Shown piece after piece: positions 1 through 7,103 of a DNA stretch of 9,054 bases. The stretch comes from JBMYYE01 sp049609065 (GTDB taxonomy: Bacteria; Pseudomonadota; Alphaproteobacteria; Rhodobacterales; Rhodobacteraceae): assembly GCA_049609065.1 (NCBI GenBank), contig JBMYYE010000100.1, positions 1 through 9,054 on the forward strand, given 5' to 3'. The notes beneath the pieces were generated by a model, which did no database searches, was not told the origin of the DNA, and saw only the letters and a program-made list of their open reading frames with translations. Made by a program: the position numbers and the translations under genes. Each line of letters begins with the position of its first letter. The first letter of the stretch is position 1.

Positions 1-1
1 T

Positions 2-1093
2 GGGGGGCTTGCCATTGCTGGGGTATTTGCCTGTATGCTTTTTGCGGCCCTATCGGGGTCATCCCCCGCGACAGTTGTGGCGATCGGATCTATTGTGATC
101 GCAGGTATGCAAAAGGTCGGATATACTAAAGAATTCGCCGCTGGCGTGATCTGTAACGCGGGCACATTGGGCATCTTGATCCCGCCCTCGATTGTGATGG
201 TGGTCTACGCCGCTGCGGTCGAAGTGTCCGTTGGTCGCATGTTCCTTGCCGGCGTCATTCCTGGCCTTATGGCGGGTGTCATGTTGATGATTGCAATCTA
301 CGTGATGGCGCGGGTCAAAAACTTGCCGAAAGGCGAATGGAAAGGCTGGGGCGAAATTTGGTCCACGGGGCTGGATGCAGGCTGGGGCCTTTTCTTGATC
401 GTGATCATTTTAGGTGGCATTTACGGTGGAATTTTCACCCCAACAGAAGCCGCCGCCGTTGCGGCCGTTTACGCATTCTTTATCGCCTGCTTTGTCTACA
501 AAGACATGGGACCACTGGCCGAAGAGGGCGCGAGTCTTGCCAAAAAACCCTATGCGTTGATCACGGCATTTTTCCACAAAGACACGCAACACACGCTTTT
601 TGAAGCAGGTAAACTCACCGTGACGCTGTTGTTTGTGATCGCGAATGCGCTCATCTTGAAGCACGTGTTAACGGATGAACAGGTGCCGCAGCATGTGGCC
701 AATGCGATGCTAGGCGCTGGCTTTGGTCCGGTGATGTTCCTTGTGGTTGTGAACGTGATTTTGTTAATCGGTGGGCAATTTATGGAACCTTCAGGCCTTT
801 TGGTCATTGTGGCGCCATTGGTGTTTCCGATTGCGATGGAACTTGGGATTGATCCCATTCATCTCGGCATTATCATGGTTGTAAATATGGAAATTGGCAT
901 GATTACGCCGCCTGTTGGCCTGAACCTTTTCGTGACATCAGGCGTTGCAGGGATGCCAATGATGAGTGTCGTGCGCGCCGCGTTGCCATTTTTGGCGGTG
1001 CTTTTCGTGTTCTTGATTATGGTGACTTATATTCCGTGGCTGTCTACCTATTTGCCAACCACGTTTATGGGGCCAGAGATCGTGACCAAGTAG
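2..1093 (+). CDS. dctM: TRAP transporter large permease, DctM-like (5' end off the window)
   Basis: This is the large membrane subunit of a tripartite ATP-independent periplasmic (TRAP) transporter. It imports an organic acid with Na+ or H+ coupling, after delivery by a periplasmic DctP protein. The frame is open to the left edge, and codons before the ATG at 35 still encode family-like sequence (GGLAIAGVFAC), so that ATG is internal and the gene is partial; 363 residues are visible. Counting from Met35, family landmarks are the SGSSPATVVAIGS segment (residues 7-19), GIFTPTEAAAVAAVYAF (132-148) and MEIGMITPPVGLNLFV (285-300). The rest is a series of hydrophobic helices. A hydrophilic stretch of about 35 residues follows the FTPTEAA helix (roughly 154-190). 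Full-length DctM proteins have about 430 residues or more, so some 70 or more are missing. The dctP and dctQ partners would be expected to the left. Its C-terminal half resembles Roseobacter C4-dicarboxylate DctM proteins as I remember them, but the substrate cannot be read from the sequence. Confidence 0.93.
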   Translation, partial: GGLAIAGVFACMLFAALSGSSPATVVAIGSIVIAGMQKVGYTKEFAAGVICNAGTLGILIPPSIVMVVYAAAVEVSVGRMFLAGVIPGLMAGVMLMIAIYVMARVKNLPKGEWKGWGEIWSTGLDAGWGLFLIVIILGGIYGGIFTPTEAAAVAAVYAFFIACFVYKDMGPLAEEGASLAKKPYALITAFFHKDTQHTLFEAGKLTVTLLFVIANALILKHVLTDEQVPQHVANAMLGAGFGPVMFLVVVNVILLIGGQFMEPSGLLVIVAPLVFPIAMELGIDPIHLGIIMVVNMEIGMITPPVGLNLFVTSGVAGMPMMSVVRAALPFLAVLFVFLIMVTYIPWLSTYLPTTFMGPEIVTK

Positions 1094-1113
1094 ATCTGGT
1101 CTATAGAAAAATC

Positions 1114-1149
1114 AAAGGGCCTGCGGATTAAATGCCGCGGGCCCTTTTT
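1114..1149 (+). terminator. Intrinsic terminator of the TRAP permease gene
   Basis: A 13-base-pair stem (1114-1126 with 1135-1147, one G-U pair, the rest Watson-Crick) encloses an 8-base loop and runs into five T residues (1145-1149). It begins 21 bases after the dctM stop codon. The GC-rich core AGGGCC/GGCCCT makes it a strong rho-independent terminator for rightward transcription. Confidence 0.9.
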
Positions 1150-1165
1150 CGTGAGAAGCGGACAT

Positions 1166-1194
1166 AAAAAAGGCCACCTTCAAGGTGGCCTTTT
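1166..1194 (-). terminator. Intrinsic terminator of gltA, probably bidirectional
   Basis: This is a perfect inverted repeat, 1168-1180 with 1182-1194 (AAAAGGCCACCTT and its complement). It lies 20 bases beyond the gltA stop codon. Read leftward, the hairpin is followed by six U residues (A-run 1166-1171). Read rightward, it ends in TTTT (1191-1194), so it can also back up the preceding dctM terminator. The central bases leave only a tight loop, so the innermost pairs probably stay open. Confidence 0.9.
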
Positions 1195-1214
1195 CATTGT
1201 TGGTTTGTTCCGTC

Positions 1215-2510
1215 TTAGCGGTCTTCAACATCCACATAATCGCGGAGTGTGTCACCTTGATAAAGTTGACGTGGGCGGCCGATTTTTTGTTGTGGATCGC
1301 CGATCATTTCTTTCCACTGCGCAATCCAGCCCACTGTACGTGACAGAGCAAAGATTGGAGTGAACATAGATGTTGGGAACCCCATGGCTTCGAGGATGAT
1401 GCCAGAATAGAAATCAACATTCGGGAAGAGTTTCTTTTCAGAGAAATACGGATCCGCAAGCGCTTGCTTTTCGAGCTCTTTGGCAACCTGCAAAATGGGG
1501 TTATCTTCGACACCAAGAAGATCGAGAACCTCATCTGCGGATTGTTTCATCACAGTCGCACGTGGATCGAAGTTTTTGTAAACACGGTGGCCAAAGCCCA
1601 TGAGGCGGAATGGATCATCTTTGTCTTTTGCCCGTGCAATAAATTCAGGAATACGATCAACGGAACCGATTTCTTGTAGCATTTCAAGGCAGGCTTGGTT
1701 TGCGCCACCATGAGCAGGGCCCCAGAGACAGGCAATGCCGGCTGCGATACAGGCAAACGGGTTCGCACCAGAGGACCCAGCCAAACGCACTGTAGAAGTA
1801 GACGCGTTTTGCTCATGATCCGCGTGCAGCGTGAAAATACGGTCCATCGCTCGGGCTAAGATTGGATTTACTTCGTAATCTTCGGCGGGAACCGCAAAAC
1901 ACATCCGCAAGAAATTGGATGCGTAATCCAAATCATTGCGTGGATGCACAAAAGGTTGCCCAACAGAATATTTATACGCCATGGCGGCGATCGTTGGCAG
2001 TTTGGCGATCATGCGAATAGAGGCAATTTCGCGCTGCTCTGGATCATTGACATCAATAGAGTCGTGATAGAACGCAGACATCGCGCCAACAACACCCGTC
2101 ATAATGGCCATTGGATGCGCGTCGCGGCGGAAGCCACGGAAAAATGTCAGCATCTGTTCATGCACCATTGTGTGCATGGTTACGCGCTTTTCAAAATCTT
2201 CGAGCTCCGCTGCGGATGGCAAATTGCCATAAAGAAGCAAGAAGCACACTTCGAGGTAATGGGATTTGCCAGCAAGCTGATCAATCGGATAGCCGCGGTG
2301 CAACAATTCACCTTTGCCACCATCAATAAAGGTGATGGTCGAATCACAGGCCGCAGTTGAGGTGAATCCAGGATCGTAAGTGAAGACGCCTGCATCAGCA
2401 TAAAGACGACGGATATCGATGACATCTGGGCCAGCAGTCGGGGAAAAGATTGGCAATTCAATCACTTTGTCGCCGATGGTTAGTGTTGCTGTTTTGGTGC
2501 TGTCAGTCAT
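1215..2510 (-). CDS. gltA: Citrate synthase (type II, hexameric family)
   Basis: The enzyme condenses acetyl-CoA with oxaloacetate to citrate at the entry of the TCA cycle, in the cytoplasm. The 431 residues match the usual length of the Gram-negative type II enzyme. Catalytic segments are all present: HADHEQNASTSTVRLAGSSG from residue 229, GPAHGGANQA with His267, GFGHRVYKNFDPRA with His308, and NVDFYSG with Asp366. These correspond to His264, His305 and Asp362 of the E. coli enzyme. The N-terminal all-beta domain typical of the NADH-sensitive type II family is visible (residues about 5-45, ending in IDIRRLYADAG). The start is supported by AGAGGA five bases before the ATG. The gene lies 78 bases downstream of gltX in the same direction, so read-through from gltX is possible. 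A stem-loop lies in the leader, and a strong terminator follows the gene. No defect is seen. Confidence 0.98.
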   Translation of the reverse strand: MTDSTKTATLTIGDKVIELPIFSPTAGPDVIDIRRLYADAGVFTYDPGFTSTAACDSTITFIDGGKGELLHRGYPIDQLAGKSHYLEVCFLLLYGNLPSAAELEDFEKRVTMHTMVHEQMLTFFRGFRRDAHPMAIMTGVVGAMSAFYHDSIDVNDPEQREIASIRMIAKLPTIAAMAYKYSVGQPFVHPRNDLDYASNFLRMCFAVPAEDYEVNPILARAMDRIFTLHADHEQNASTSTVRLAGSSGANPFACIAAGIACLWGPAHGGANQACLEMLQEIGSVDRIPEFIARAKDKDDPFRLMGFGHRVYKNFDPRATVMKQSADEVLDLLGVEDNPILQVAKELEKQALADPYFSEKKLFPNVDFYSGIILEAMGFPTSMFTPIFALSRTVGWIAQWKEMIGDPQQKIGRPRQLYQGDTLRDYVDVEDR

Positions 2511-2535
2511 ATGTATCCTCTTTCTTTGTCCTGTC

Positions 2536-2554
2536 AGAAGCGCGGATCGCTTCT
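2536..2554 (-). other. Inverted repeat in the gltA leader (gltX-gltA gap)
   Basis: A 7-base-pair inverted repeat (AGAAGCG, CGGAT loop, CGCTTCT) lies 25 bases upstream of the gltA start codon, in the 78-base gap after gltX. No run of T follows it leftward, so it does not look like a terminator. It could be an operator, an RNA processing hairpin, or chance. A second, weaker stem (AGGGC/GCCCT, 2572-2590) overlaps the gltX stop codon and also lacks a T-run. An AT-rich block at 2554-2570 could hold a gltA promoter (TATATA on the minus strand), but no good -35 hexamer stands at the right distance. Confidence 0.4.
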
Positions 2555-2588
2555 ATATACTTTTATTATGAAGGGCATATTAAACGCC

Positions 2589-4001
2589 CTATTTTAGATC
2601 TTGAGCCACATCCTCAAGCCGTGCGCATGTTTCGTCACAGCCAAGAACCAGCATCATGTCAAAAACGCTTGGGGTTTGTGCCCGTCCCGCAAGGGCCGCT
2701 CGAAGCGGTCCTGCAAGCTTTCCAAACTTCATATCATGAGATTCGGCAAACTGGTTAAGGCAGTCTTCTAGCGCAGTTCTGTCCCAGCTAGCATTTTGCA
2801 GGTGCGGCGTCAATTGCTTCAGTATACCACGGGATACATTATCGAGGTGTTTTGCCGCTTTTTCTTCGATATCGAGAGGGCGATCTTGTAGAATAAACGC
2901 AGATTTTTCAAGGAGATCAGGGAAGGATTTCGCCCGTTCTTTTAGGCAATACATGCCTGACAAAAATCTGTCTTTTTGACCTTCGGTCAAGGGGCTGGCC
3001 CCTGTGACACTCAAAAAGGACTGAAGTTCATGCAGCAACGCAGCATCATCCGCGACCTTCATATGTTGCCCAGTCAAATTGTCGAGCTTTTTGAAATCAA
3101 ACCGTGCGGGGCTTTTGCCAATACCGCCCATGTCAAACCATTCAAGCGCTTGATCTGTTGTGAAAAATTCATCATCCCCATGGGACCAACCAAGCCGAGC
3201 GAGGTAATTTCGCATGGCGCTCGCAGGGTAGCCCATGGCTTGATATTCCTCCACGCCAAGGGCGCCATGGCGTTTGGATAGTTTTTTGCCGTCAGGCCCG
3301 TGGATCAGCGGAATATGTGCCCAAACTGGCACATCCCATCCCATGGCGGTGTAGACCAAGCTTTGACGTGCCGCATTTTGCAAATGATCATCACCACGAA
3401 TAACATGGGTCACGCCCATATCGTGATCATCAACCACAACCGCCAGCATATAAGTTGGTGTTCCATCAGAGCGCAAAATGATCATATCATCGAGCTGATC
3501 ATTGCGAAATGTCACTTTGCCTTGCACCTGATCATCAATAATCGTGCTGCCATCGCGTGGCGCTTTGACGCGGATCACATAAGGTGCATCGGGATATGTA
3601 TCTTCTGGGGCATCGCGCCACGGACTTTGATACAATGTGGAACGCCCCTCCGCGCGGGCCGCTTCGCGAAAGGCGTCGATGTCTTCTGAGCTGGCAAAAC
3701 ACTTATAGGCGTGCCCTGAGGCCAACATTGCATGGGCGACCTCTGCGTGGCGGTCTTTGCCTTCAAATTGGCTGATGACATCCCCATCATGATCAAGTCC
3801 CAGCCATGCCATGCCTTTTAAAATTGCCTCTGTCGCTTCAGGGGTAGAACGTTCGCGATCCGTATCTTCAATCCGAAGGAGGAATTTTCCACCGCGGCCG
3901 CGGGCATAAAGCCAGTTGAAAAGCGCCGTGCGGGCGCCGCCAATGTGCAAGAAACCAGTTGGTGATGGGGCGAAGCGGGTCACGATTTGGGCGTCGGTCA
4001 T
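2589..4001 (-). CDS. gltX: Glutamyl-tRNA synthetase (class I)
   Basis: The enzyme attaches glutamate to tRNA-Glu in the cytoplasm. In organisms that lack GlnRS it may also charge tRNA-Gln for later amidation by GatCAB. The class I signatures are clear: FAPSPTGFLHIGGARTALFN holds the HIGH-type motif (His19-Gly22), and KKLSKRHG (239-246) holds the KMSKS-type motif. LRIEDTDRERST (42-53) and RGDDHLQNAARQ (202-213) are further family blocks. The C-terminal helical anticodon-binding domain occupies roughly residues 310-470. At 470 residues the length is normal. The insertion that binds zinc in the E. coli enzyme has only one cysteine here (Cys101), so that zinc site is absent, as in many homologues. 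Alphaproteobacteria often carry two gltX paralogues, and the sequence alone does not show which one this is. The start has an AGAGAG-type ribosome site. gltA follows in the same direction, and comEC diverges upstream. Confidence 0.97.
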   Translation of the reverse strand: MTDAQIVTRFAPSPTGFLHIGGARTALFNWLYARGRGGKFLLRIEDTDRERSTPEATEAILKGMAWLGLDHDGDVISQFEGKDRHAEVAHAMLASGHAYKCFASSEDIDAFREAARAEGRSTLYQSPWRDAPEDTYPDAPYVIRVKAPRDGSTIIDDQVQGKVTFRNDQLDDMIILRSDGTPTYMLAVVVDDHDMGVTHVIRGDDHLQNAARQSLVYTAMGWDVPVWAHIPLIHGPDGKKLSKRHGALGVEEYQAMGYPASAMRNYLARLGWSHGDDEFFTTDQALEWFDMGGIGKSPARFDFKKLDNLTGQHMKVADDAALLHELQSFLSVTGASPLTEGQKDRFLSGMYCLKERAKSFPDLLEKSAFILQDRPLDIEEKAAKHLDNVSRGILKQLTPHLQNASWDRTALEDCLNQFAESHDMKFGKLAGPLRAALAGRAQTPSVFDMMLVLGCDETCARLEDVAQDLK

Positions 4002-4021
4002 GTGTGTCTCTCTTACCTTAT

Positions 4022-4041
4022 CTATGCGGTTCGGCGCATAG
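4022..4041 (-). other. Perfect 7-bp inverted repeat in the gltX leader
   Basis: CTATGCG (4022-4028) and CGCATAG (4035-4041) form a perfect inverted repeat around a 6-base centre, 20 bases before the gltX start codon. It lies in the 100-base gap between the divergent gltX and comEC genes. It could be a regulator's operator or a leader hairpin. No T-run follows it in either direction. No convincing -35/-10 pair was found in this gap on either strand; the best rightward candidate is TTGATA at 4057-4062 with a poor -10 (CAAGAT) 18 bases on. Confidence 0.4.
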
Positions 4042-4101
4042 GGATGGGCGTCTGTGTTGATACGTTAACCATTCGGAAACCAAGATTGACATAAGGTTGA
4101 T

Positions 4102-6243
4102 GTGCCATGGCCGAAGGCGTTGATGCTTTCTACTGAGCCTTGCGCAGGCATACAAGGGGATCAATCGGTGCAGTTTCGCTTCTTGAGCAAACATGAAGGG
4201 CCTTTGATCCCATGGGCTGCCGTTGCAATGGGGACTGGGATCGTTGGCTATTTTGAGCTGCGCTTTGAACCCCCTTTGGGGGTGGCCATTTTTCCGATGT
4301 TTTTAGCACTTGTTTTTTACCTCTGGGCACGCCCGCGAAACGAAGAACTCCGCCTGTGGTTGTTGGGTTTGGTCGTGATGCTTTTGGGGTTCCAAATAGC
4401 GAGCTTTAGTGCCCATCTCAAAACGGCACCTGTGCTGTCTTACCCCTATTATGGCCCAATCGAAGGGCGCGTGGTCAAAACCGACCGAAGCCATTCAGGC
4501 AAAATTCGTGTGACCTTAGACCGCGTCATCCTTGAACGACTTCCACCAAAAATCACGCCAAAATATGTTCGCTTGTCGCTTCATGACCAAAATGATCCCG
4601 ATCAATTGCCACAAGTCGGCCAGACGCTACAGATCATAGGGCGATTGGCCCCACCCTCAGGTCCCGTTGAACCAGACGGGTTCAATTTTAGACGCATGGC
4701 ATGGTTCCAAAAACTTGGGGCCGTGGGGTATAGCCGCAAACCTATCAAGGTTTTAGCGCCGCAAACGCATTCTGATCCCTCGCTGTGGGTCGGGGCCATT
4801 CGCCAAAGGATGTCCAGCTATATTGTTGCCCAAATGCCTGCGCCCGAAGGTGGCTTTGCAGCTGCCATCCTAACAGGGGATCGAAGTCACGTTCCCAAAG
4901 AGGTGACCCAAAATCTCAGGCGTACAAATTTATCACATTTATTGGCCATCTCAGGGCTGCATATGGGGGTATTGACAGGGGTGGTGTATTGGATCGCTAA
5001 ATATGCGGCCTCGATTTTTGTGGCATTGGGACGGTTGCGATCCGCAAAGCCCACGGCATCGCTTGTCGCGTTGGCTTTTGGTTTTCTATACTTGCTTTTA
5101 TCGGGCGGAAATATAGCAACTCAACGTGCGTTTATTATGGTTGCTGTGGCCTTAACAGCGATGTTTTTCGGTCGCAAAGGCATTAGCCTGCGCACTGTTG
5201 CGATCGCGGCTTTTATAATTCTTACATTGAGCCCCGTATCGTTGTTATCGCCTGGGTTTCAAATGTCTTTTGCGGCGACAACGGCGCTTGTCTTGACCTT
5301 TTCTCGCATCACATATTATTTAGGAGAACGGCCCGCAGAATTGCGATTTATTATATCGACACTTACGGCTTCTTTGGTGGCAGGGGCCGCCACCGCGCCG
5401 TTTGCCGCGGCACATTTTAACCAATTTGCGCAATATGGCTTTGTTGCCAACGTCATTTCCGTGCCACTCATGGGGCTGGTTATTATTCCGGCGGCCTTTG
5501 TCGCCCTTATTTTTGCCCCACTTTCATTAGATTGGATCGGTTTTTGGGCCATGGAATGGGGGATAAAGTGGATTTTGGCTGTGGCCTCGTTTTTTTCTAA
5601 TTTTGAAACCGCCACGATGCCCGTGATTGCCCCACCTTTGAGTGTGCTTCCGCTGATTGCGGGTGGCGTATTCTTTGCCTGCACATGGGCGGCGCCCGTG
5701 CGATGGGCCGGGCTTGCAGTAGCGGTTTTGGGTGGGGGCATTTGGTTTTTTTCAGATAGGCCAGAAATTCTAGTTGCCTTTGATGGTAGTTTGGTTGGCC
5801 GGATGGGGGAGGACGGCCGCATCTTAAGTAAGGCGCGTGGCGGCGGGTTTTCAGCACGGGTCTGGCTTGAAAATGACGGAGATTTGGCAACGCAAAAGAT
5901 CGCGGCAGCGCGGGCGTCTGGTACACAGATATCGGGCGGGGCCAAAGGAATATGGCGCGATCGATATAAGGGGCATGAAATCGTTCATTTATGGGGAAAA
6001 CGTGGTCACGCACAGTTTAAAGCGGCCTGTGAAACTGCAGATATCGTTATTATGAGTGAGAGAGCGACAGGTGCGGATATAGGCCCATGTGACCGCTTCG
6101 ATCTTTCATGGTTTCGAAAAAACGGGGCAGGGGCGATCCATTTTTATGAAAATGGCTATCGGATTACGACCGCTCAACAACACACAGGAACACGGCTTTG
6201 GAGTGCAAAGCCACGCCGCAAGTGGAGATCAAAGAAAAATTAA
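4102..6243 (+). CDS. comEC: ComEC/Rec2 family DNA-uptake channel protein with degenerate C-terminal domain
   Basis: ComEC forms the inner-membrane channel that passes single-stranded DNA into the cell during natural transformation. Order along the 713-residue reading: a short N-terminal tail, membrane segments at about 36-105, a soluble DUF4131/OB-like region at about 110-220, then the Competence domain at about 248-520. The Competence domain includes AAAILTGDRSHVP (254-266), RRTNLSHLLAISGLHMG (273-289) and LSPGFQMSFAATTALVL (382-398) with many hydrophobic helices. A soluble C-terminal region (about 555-713) sits where other ComECs carry a metallo-beta-lactamase domain, but no HxHxDH zinc motif is present. 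The start is uncertain. GTG 4102 has AAGG five bases upstream, ATG 4123 has GAAGG at the same distance, and GTG 4168 has AGGGGA; family similarity begins only near residue 25-35. The gene is divergent from gltX and its stop codon overlaps that of lexA. Family membership is certain; actual competence of the organism is not shown. Confidence 0.93.
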   Translation: MPWPKALMLSTEPCAGIQGDQSVQFRFLSKHEGPLIPWAAVAMGTGIVGYFELRFEPPLGVAIFPMFLALVFYLWARPRNEELRLWLLGLVVMLLGFQIASFSAHLKTAPVLSYPYYGPIEGRVVKTDRSHSGKIRVTLDRVILERLPPKITPKYVRLSLHDQNDPDQLPQVGQTLQIIGRLAPPSGPVEPDGFNFRRMAWFQKLGAVGYSRKPIKVLAPQTHSDPSLWVGAIRQRMSSYIVAQMPAPEGGFAAAILTGDRSHVPKEVTQNLRRTNLSHLLAISGLHMGVLTGVVYWIAKYAASIFVALGRLRSAKPTASLVALAFGFLYLLLSGGNIATQRAFIMVAVALTAMFFGRKGISLRTVAIAAFIILTLSPVSLLSPGFQMSFAATTALVLTFSRITYYLGERPAELRFIISTLTASLVAGAATAPFAAAHFNQFAQYGFVANVISVPLMGLVIIPAAFVALIFAPLSLDWIGFWAMEWGIKWILAVASFFSNFETATMPVIAPPLSVLPLIAGGVFFACTWAAPVRWAGLAVAVLGGGIWFFSDRPEILVAFDGSLVGRMGEDGRILSKARGGGFSARVWLENDGDLATQKIAAARASGTQISGGAKGIWRDRYKGHEIVHLWGKRGHAQFKAACETADIVIMSERATGADIGPCDRFDLSWFRKNGAGAIHFYENGYRITTAQQHTGTRLWSAKPRRKWRSKKN

Positions 6244-6926
6244 TAGCTGCGAATGAGACCAACAAGCCGCCCTTGGACCTTGACTTGATCATCGCGGAAA
6301 ATACGTGTTTCAAAGGCAGGATTTGCAGCCTCAAGTGCAATTGTTGCACCTTTACGGCGGAAGGTCTTGAGCGTTGCCTCATATCCATCCACCATCGCCA
6401 CAACGATATCACCATCATCCGCCGTTGATGTTTCGCGGATCACAACAACATCCCCGTTGTTAATTCCCGCTTCGATCATGGATTCGCCTTTTACTTCAAG
6501 AGCATAGTGGTTCCCAGACCCTTGTACCATCTCGGTTGGAACCGTGATATTTCGGCTGCCATCTTCAATGGCTTCAATCGGAAGACCCGCCGCGATCCGC
6601 CCCATCACAGGAAGCGTGGCCGCAGCCCCGGCTTCAAGCGTCATCGCGCCTTTGGGGGCTTCTGTACGCCCGCCTTCAATGACCTGTGGTGAGAACCCTT
6701 GTGGTTCCATCGCATTTGGCAATTTTAGAATTTCAATGGCTCGCGCACGATGCGCAAGGCGACGAATAAAGCCGCGTTCTTCGAGTGCAGTGATCAACCG
6801 GTGAATGCCGGATTTTGACCGAAGATCAAGGGCTTCTTTCATTTCATCAAATGAGGGTGGGACGCCATCACGTTGAAGACGCGTGTTGATGAATTCCAAA
6901 AGTTGGAGCTGCTTTTTTGTGAGCAT
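6240..6926 (-). CDS. lexA: LexA, SOS-response repressor and self-cleaving peptidase (S24)
   Basis: LexA represses DNA-repair genes and its own gene. RecA filaments on single-stranded DNA trigger its self-cleavage. The N-terminal winged helix-turn-helix covers residues 1-65 (MLTKKQLQLLEFI, PPSFDEMKEAL, SKSGIHRLITALEERGFIRR). A linker follows, then the latent peptidase: cleavage bond Ala113-Gly114 in GRIAAGLPI, nucleophile Ser149 in VKGESMIEAGI and general base Lys187 in ATLKTFRR. At 228 residues the length fits alphaproteobacterial LexA. The start is firm: AAGGAGGA stands four bases before the ATG. The gene has its own promoter with overlapping SOS boxes about 150 bases upstream, so it is autoregulated. 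It converges on comEC with overlapping stop codons and is divergent from the TSUP gene. Confidence 0.98.
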   Translation of the reverse strand: MLTKKQLQLLEFINTRLQRDGVPPSFDEMKEALDLRSKSGIHRLITALEERGFIRRLAHRARAIEILKLPNAMEPQGFSPQVIEGGRTEAPKGAMTLEAGAAATLPVMGRIAAGLPIEAIEDGSRNITVPTEMVQGSGNHYALEVKGESMIEAGINNGDVVVIRETSTADDGDIVVAMVDGYEATLKTFRRKGATIALEAANPAFETRIFRDDQVKVQGRLVGLIRSY

Positions 6927-7082
6927 ATGATCCTCCTTGCCACACTGGGCCTGTCAAAAATGTGCCTATCAAACGATCTGCGGGGATCCTCGTGTTGAGT
7001 TCCCTATTTATCCCACAGTTTAGAAAACTGGTTTCTGAATGGTTAATTCGCTGTAATCATACCAAAACGTTGGACGGGTTCT
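6927..7082 (-). other. Long untranslated leader of lexA (inferred)
   Basis: If transcription starts about seven bases beyond the -10 hexamer, near 7082, lexA has a leader of about 155 bases. It contains a small hairpin (7016-7030, CAGTTT-AGA-AAACTG) and ends in a strong Shine-Dalgarno sequence (6931-6938). No other promoter closer to lexA was recognised. A short ORF that opens rightward here (6962-7201) overlaps the lexA promoter and has no family resemblance, so I treat it as non-coding. Confidence 0.45.
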
Positions 7083-7103
7083 TCTCATGTTCTATTTGTG
7101 TTC
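7078..7103 (-). promoter_or_regulatory. Two overlapping SOS boxes (LexA operators)
   Basis: Three identical half-sites lie on the minus strand at 7103-7100, 7092-7089 and 7081-7078, each pair separated by exactly seven bases: GAAC-N7-GAAC-N7-GAAC (GTTC on the plus strand). GTTC-N7-GTTC is the known LexA recognition sequence of Rhodobacter and other alphaproteobacteria, so this is a double operator with a shared middle half-site. The first half-site is in the promoter spacer, the second covers most of the -10, and the third lies at the probable start point. Bound LexA should therefore block RNA polymerase at the lexA promoter. The site is also 95-120 bases upstream of the divergent TSUP gene and could affect it. 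Confidence 0.88.

Noticed and set aside
1944..2360. A 138-codon open frame on the plus strand inside gltA
   Set aside because: It is fully antisense to well-conserved citrate synthase codons, and its histidine- and arginine-rich product has no domain.
2572..2590. Possible terminator just after gltX (AGGGC/GCCCT stem)
   Set aside because: The stem is only five or six pairs with a large AT loop and no following T-run, and it overlaps the gltX stop codon.
3385..3540. Cluster of TGATCA palindromes in gltX
   Set aside because: They arise from Asp and neighbouring codons (GAT, ATC, ATG) in the coding sequence. Spacing is irregular and no repeat unit is shared, so they are not an operator array.
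5316..5945. A 209-codon open frame on the minus strand inside comEC
   Set aside because: It is antisense to a conserved comEC region. Its product is low in complexity (rich in Ala, Pro, Lys and Ser) and has no recognisable domain, as expected for a shadow frame.
6999..7013. Possible further SOS box starting with GTTC at 6999
   Set aside because: The partner half-site at the 7-base spacing reads ATCC instead of GTTC, matching only two of four bases.
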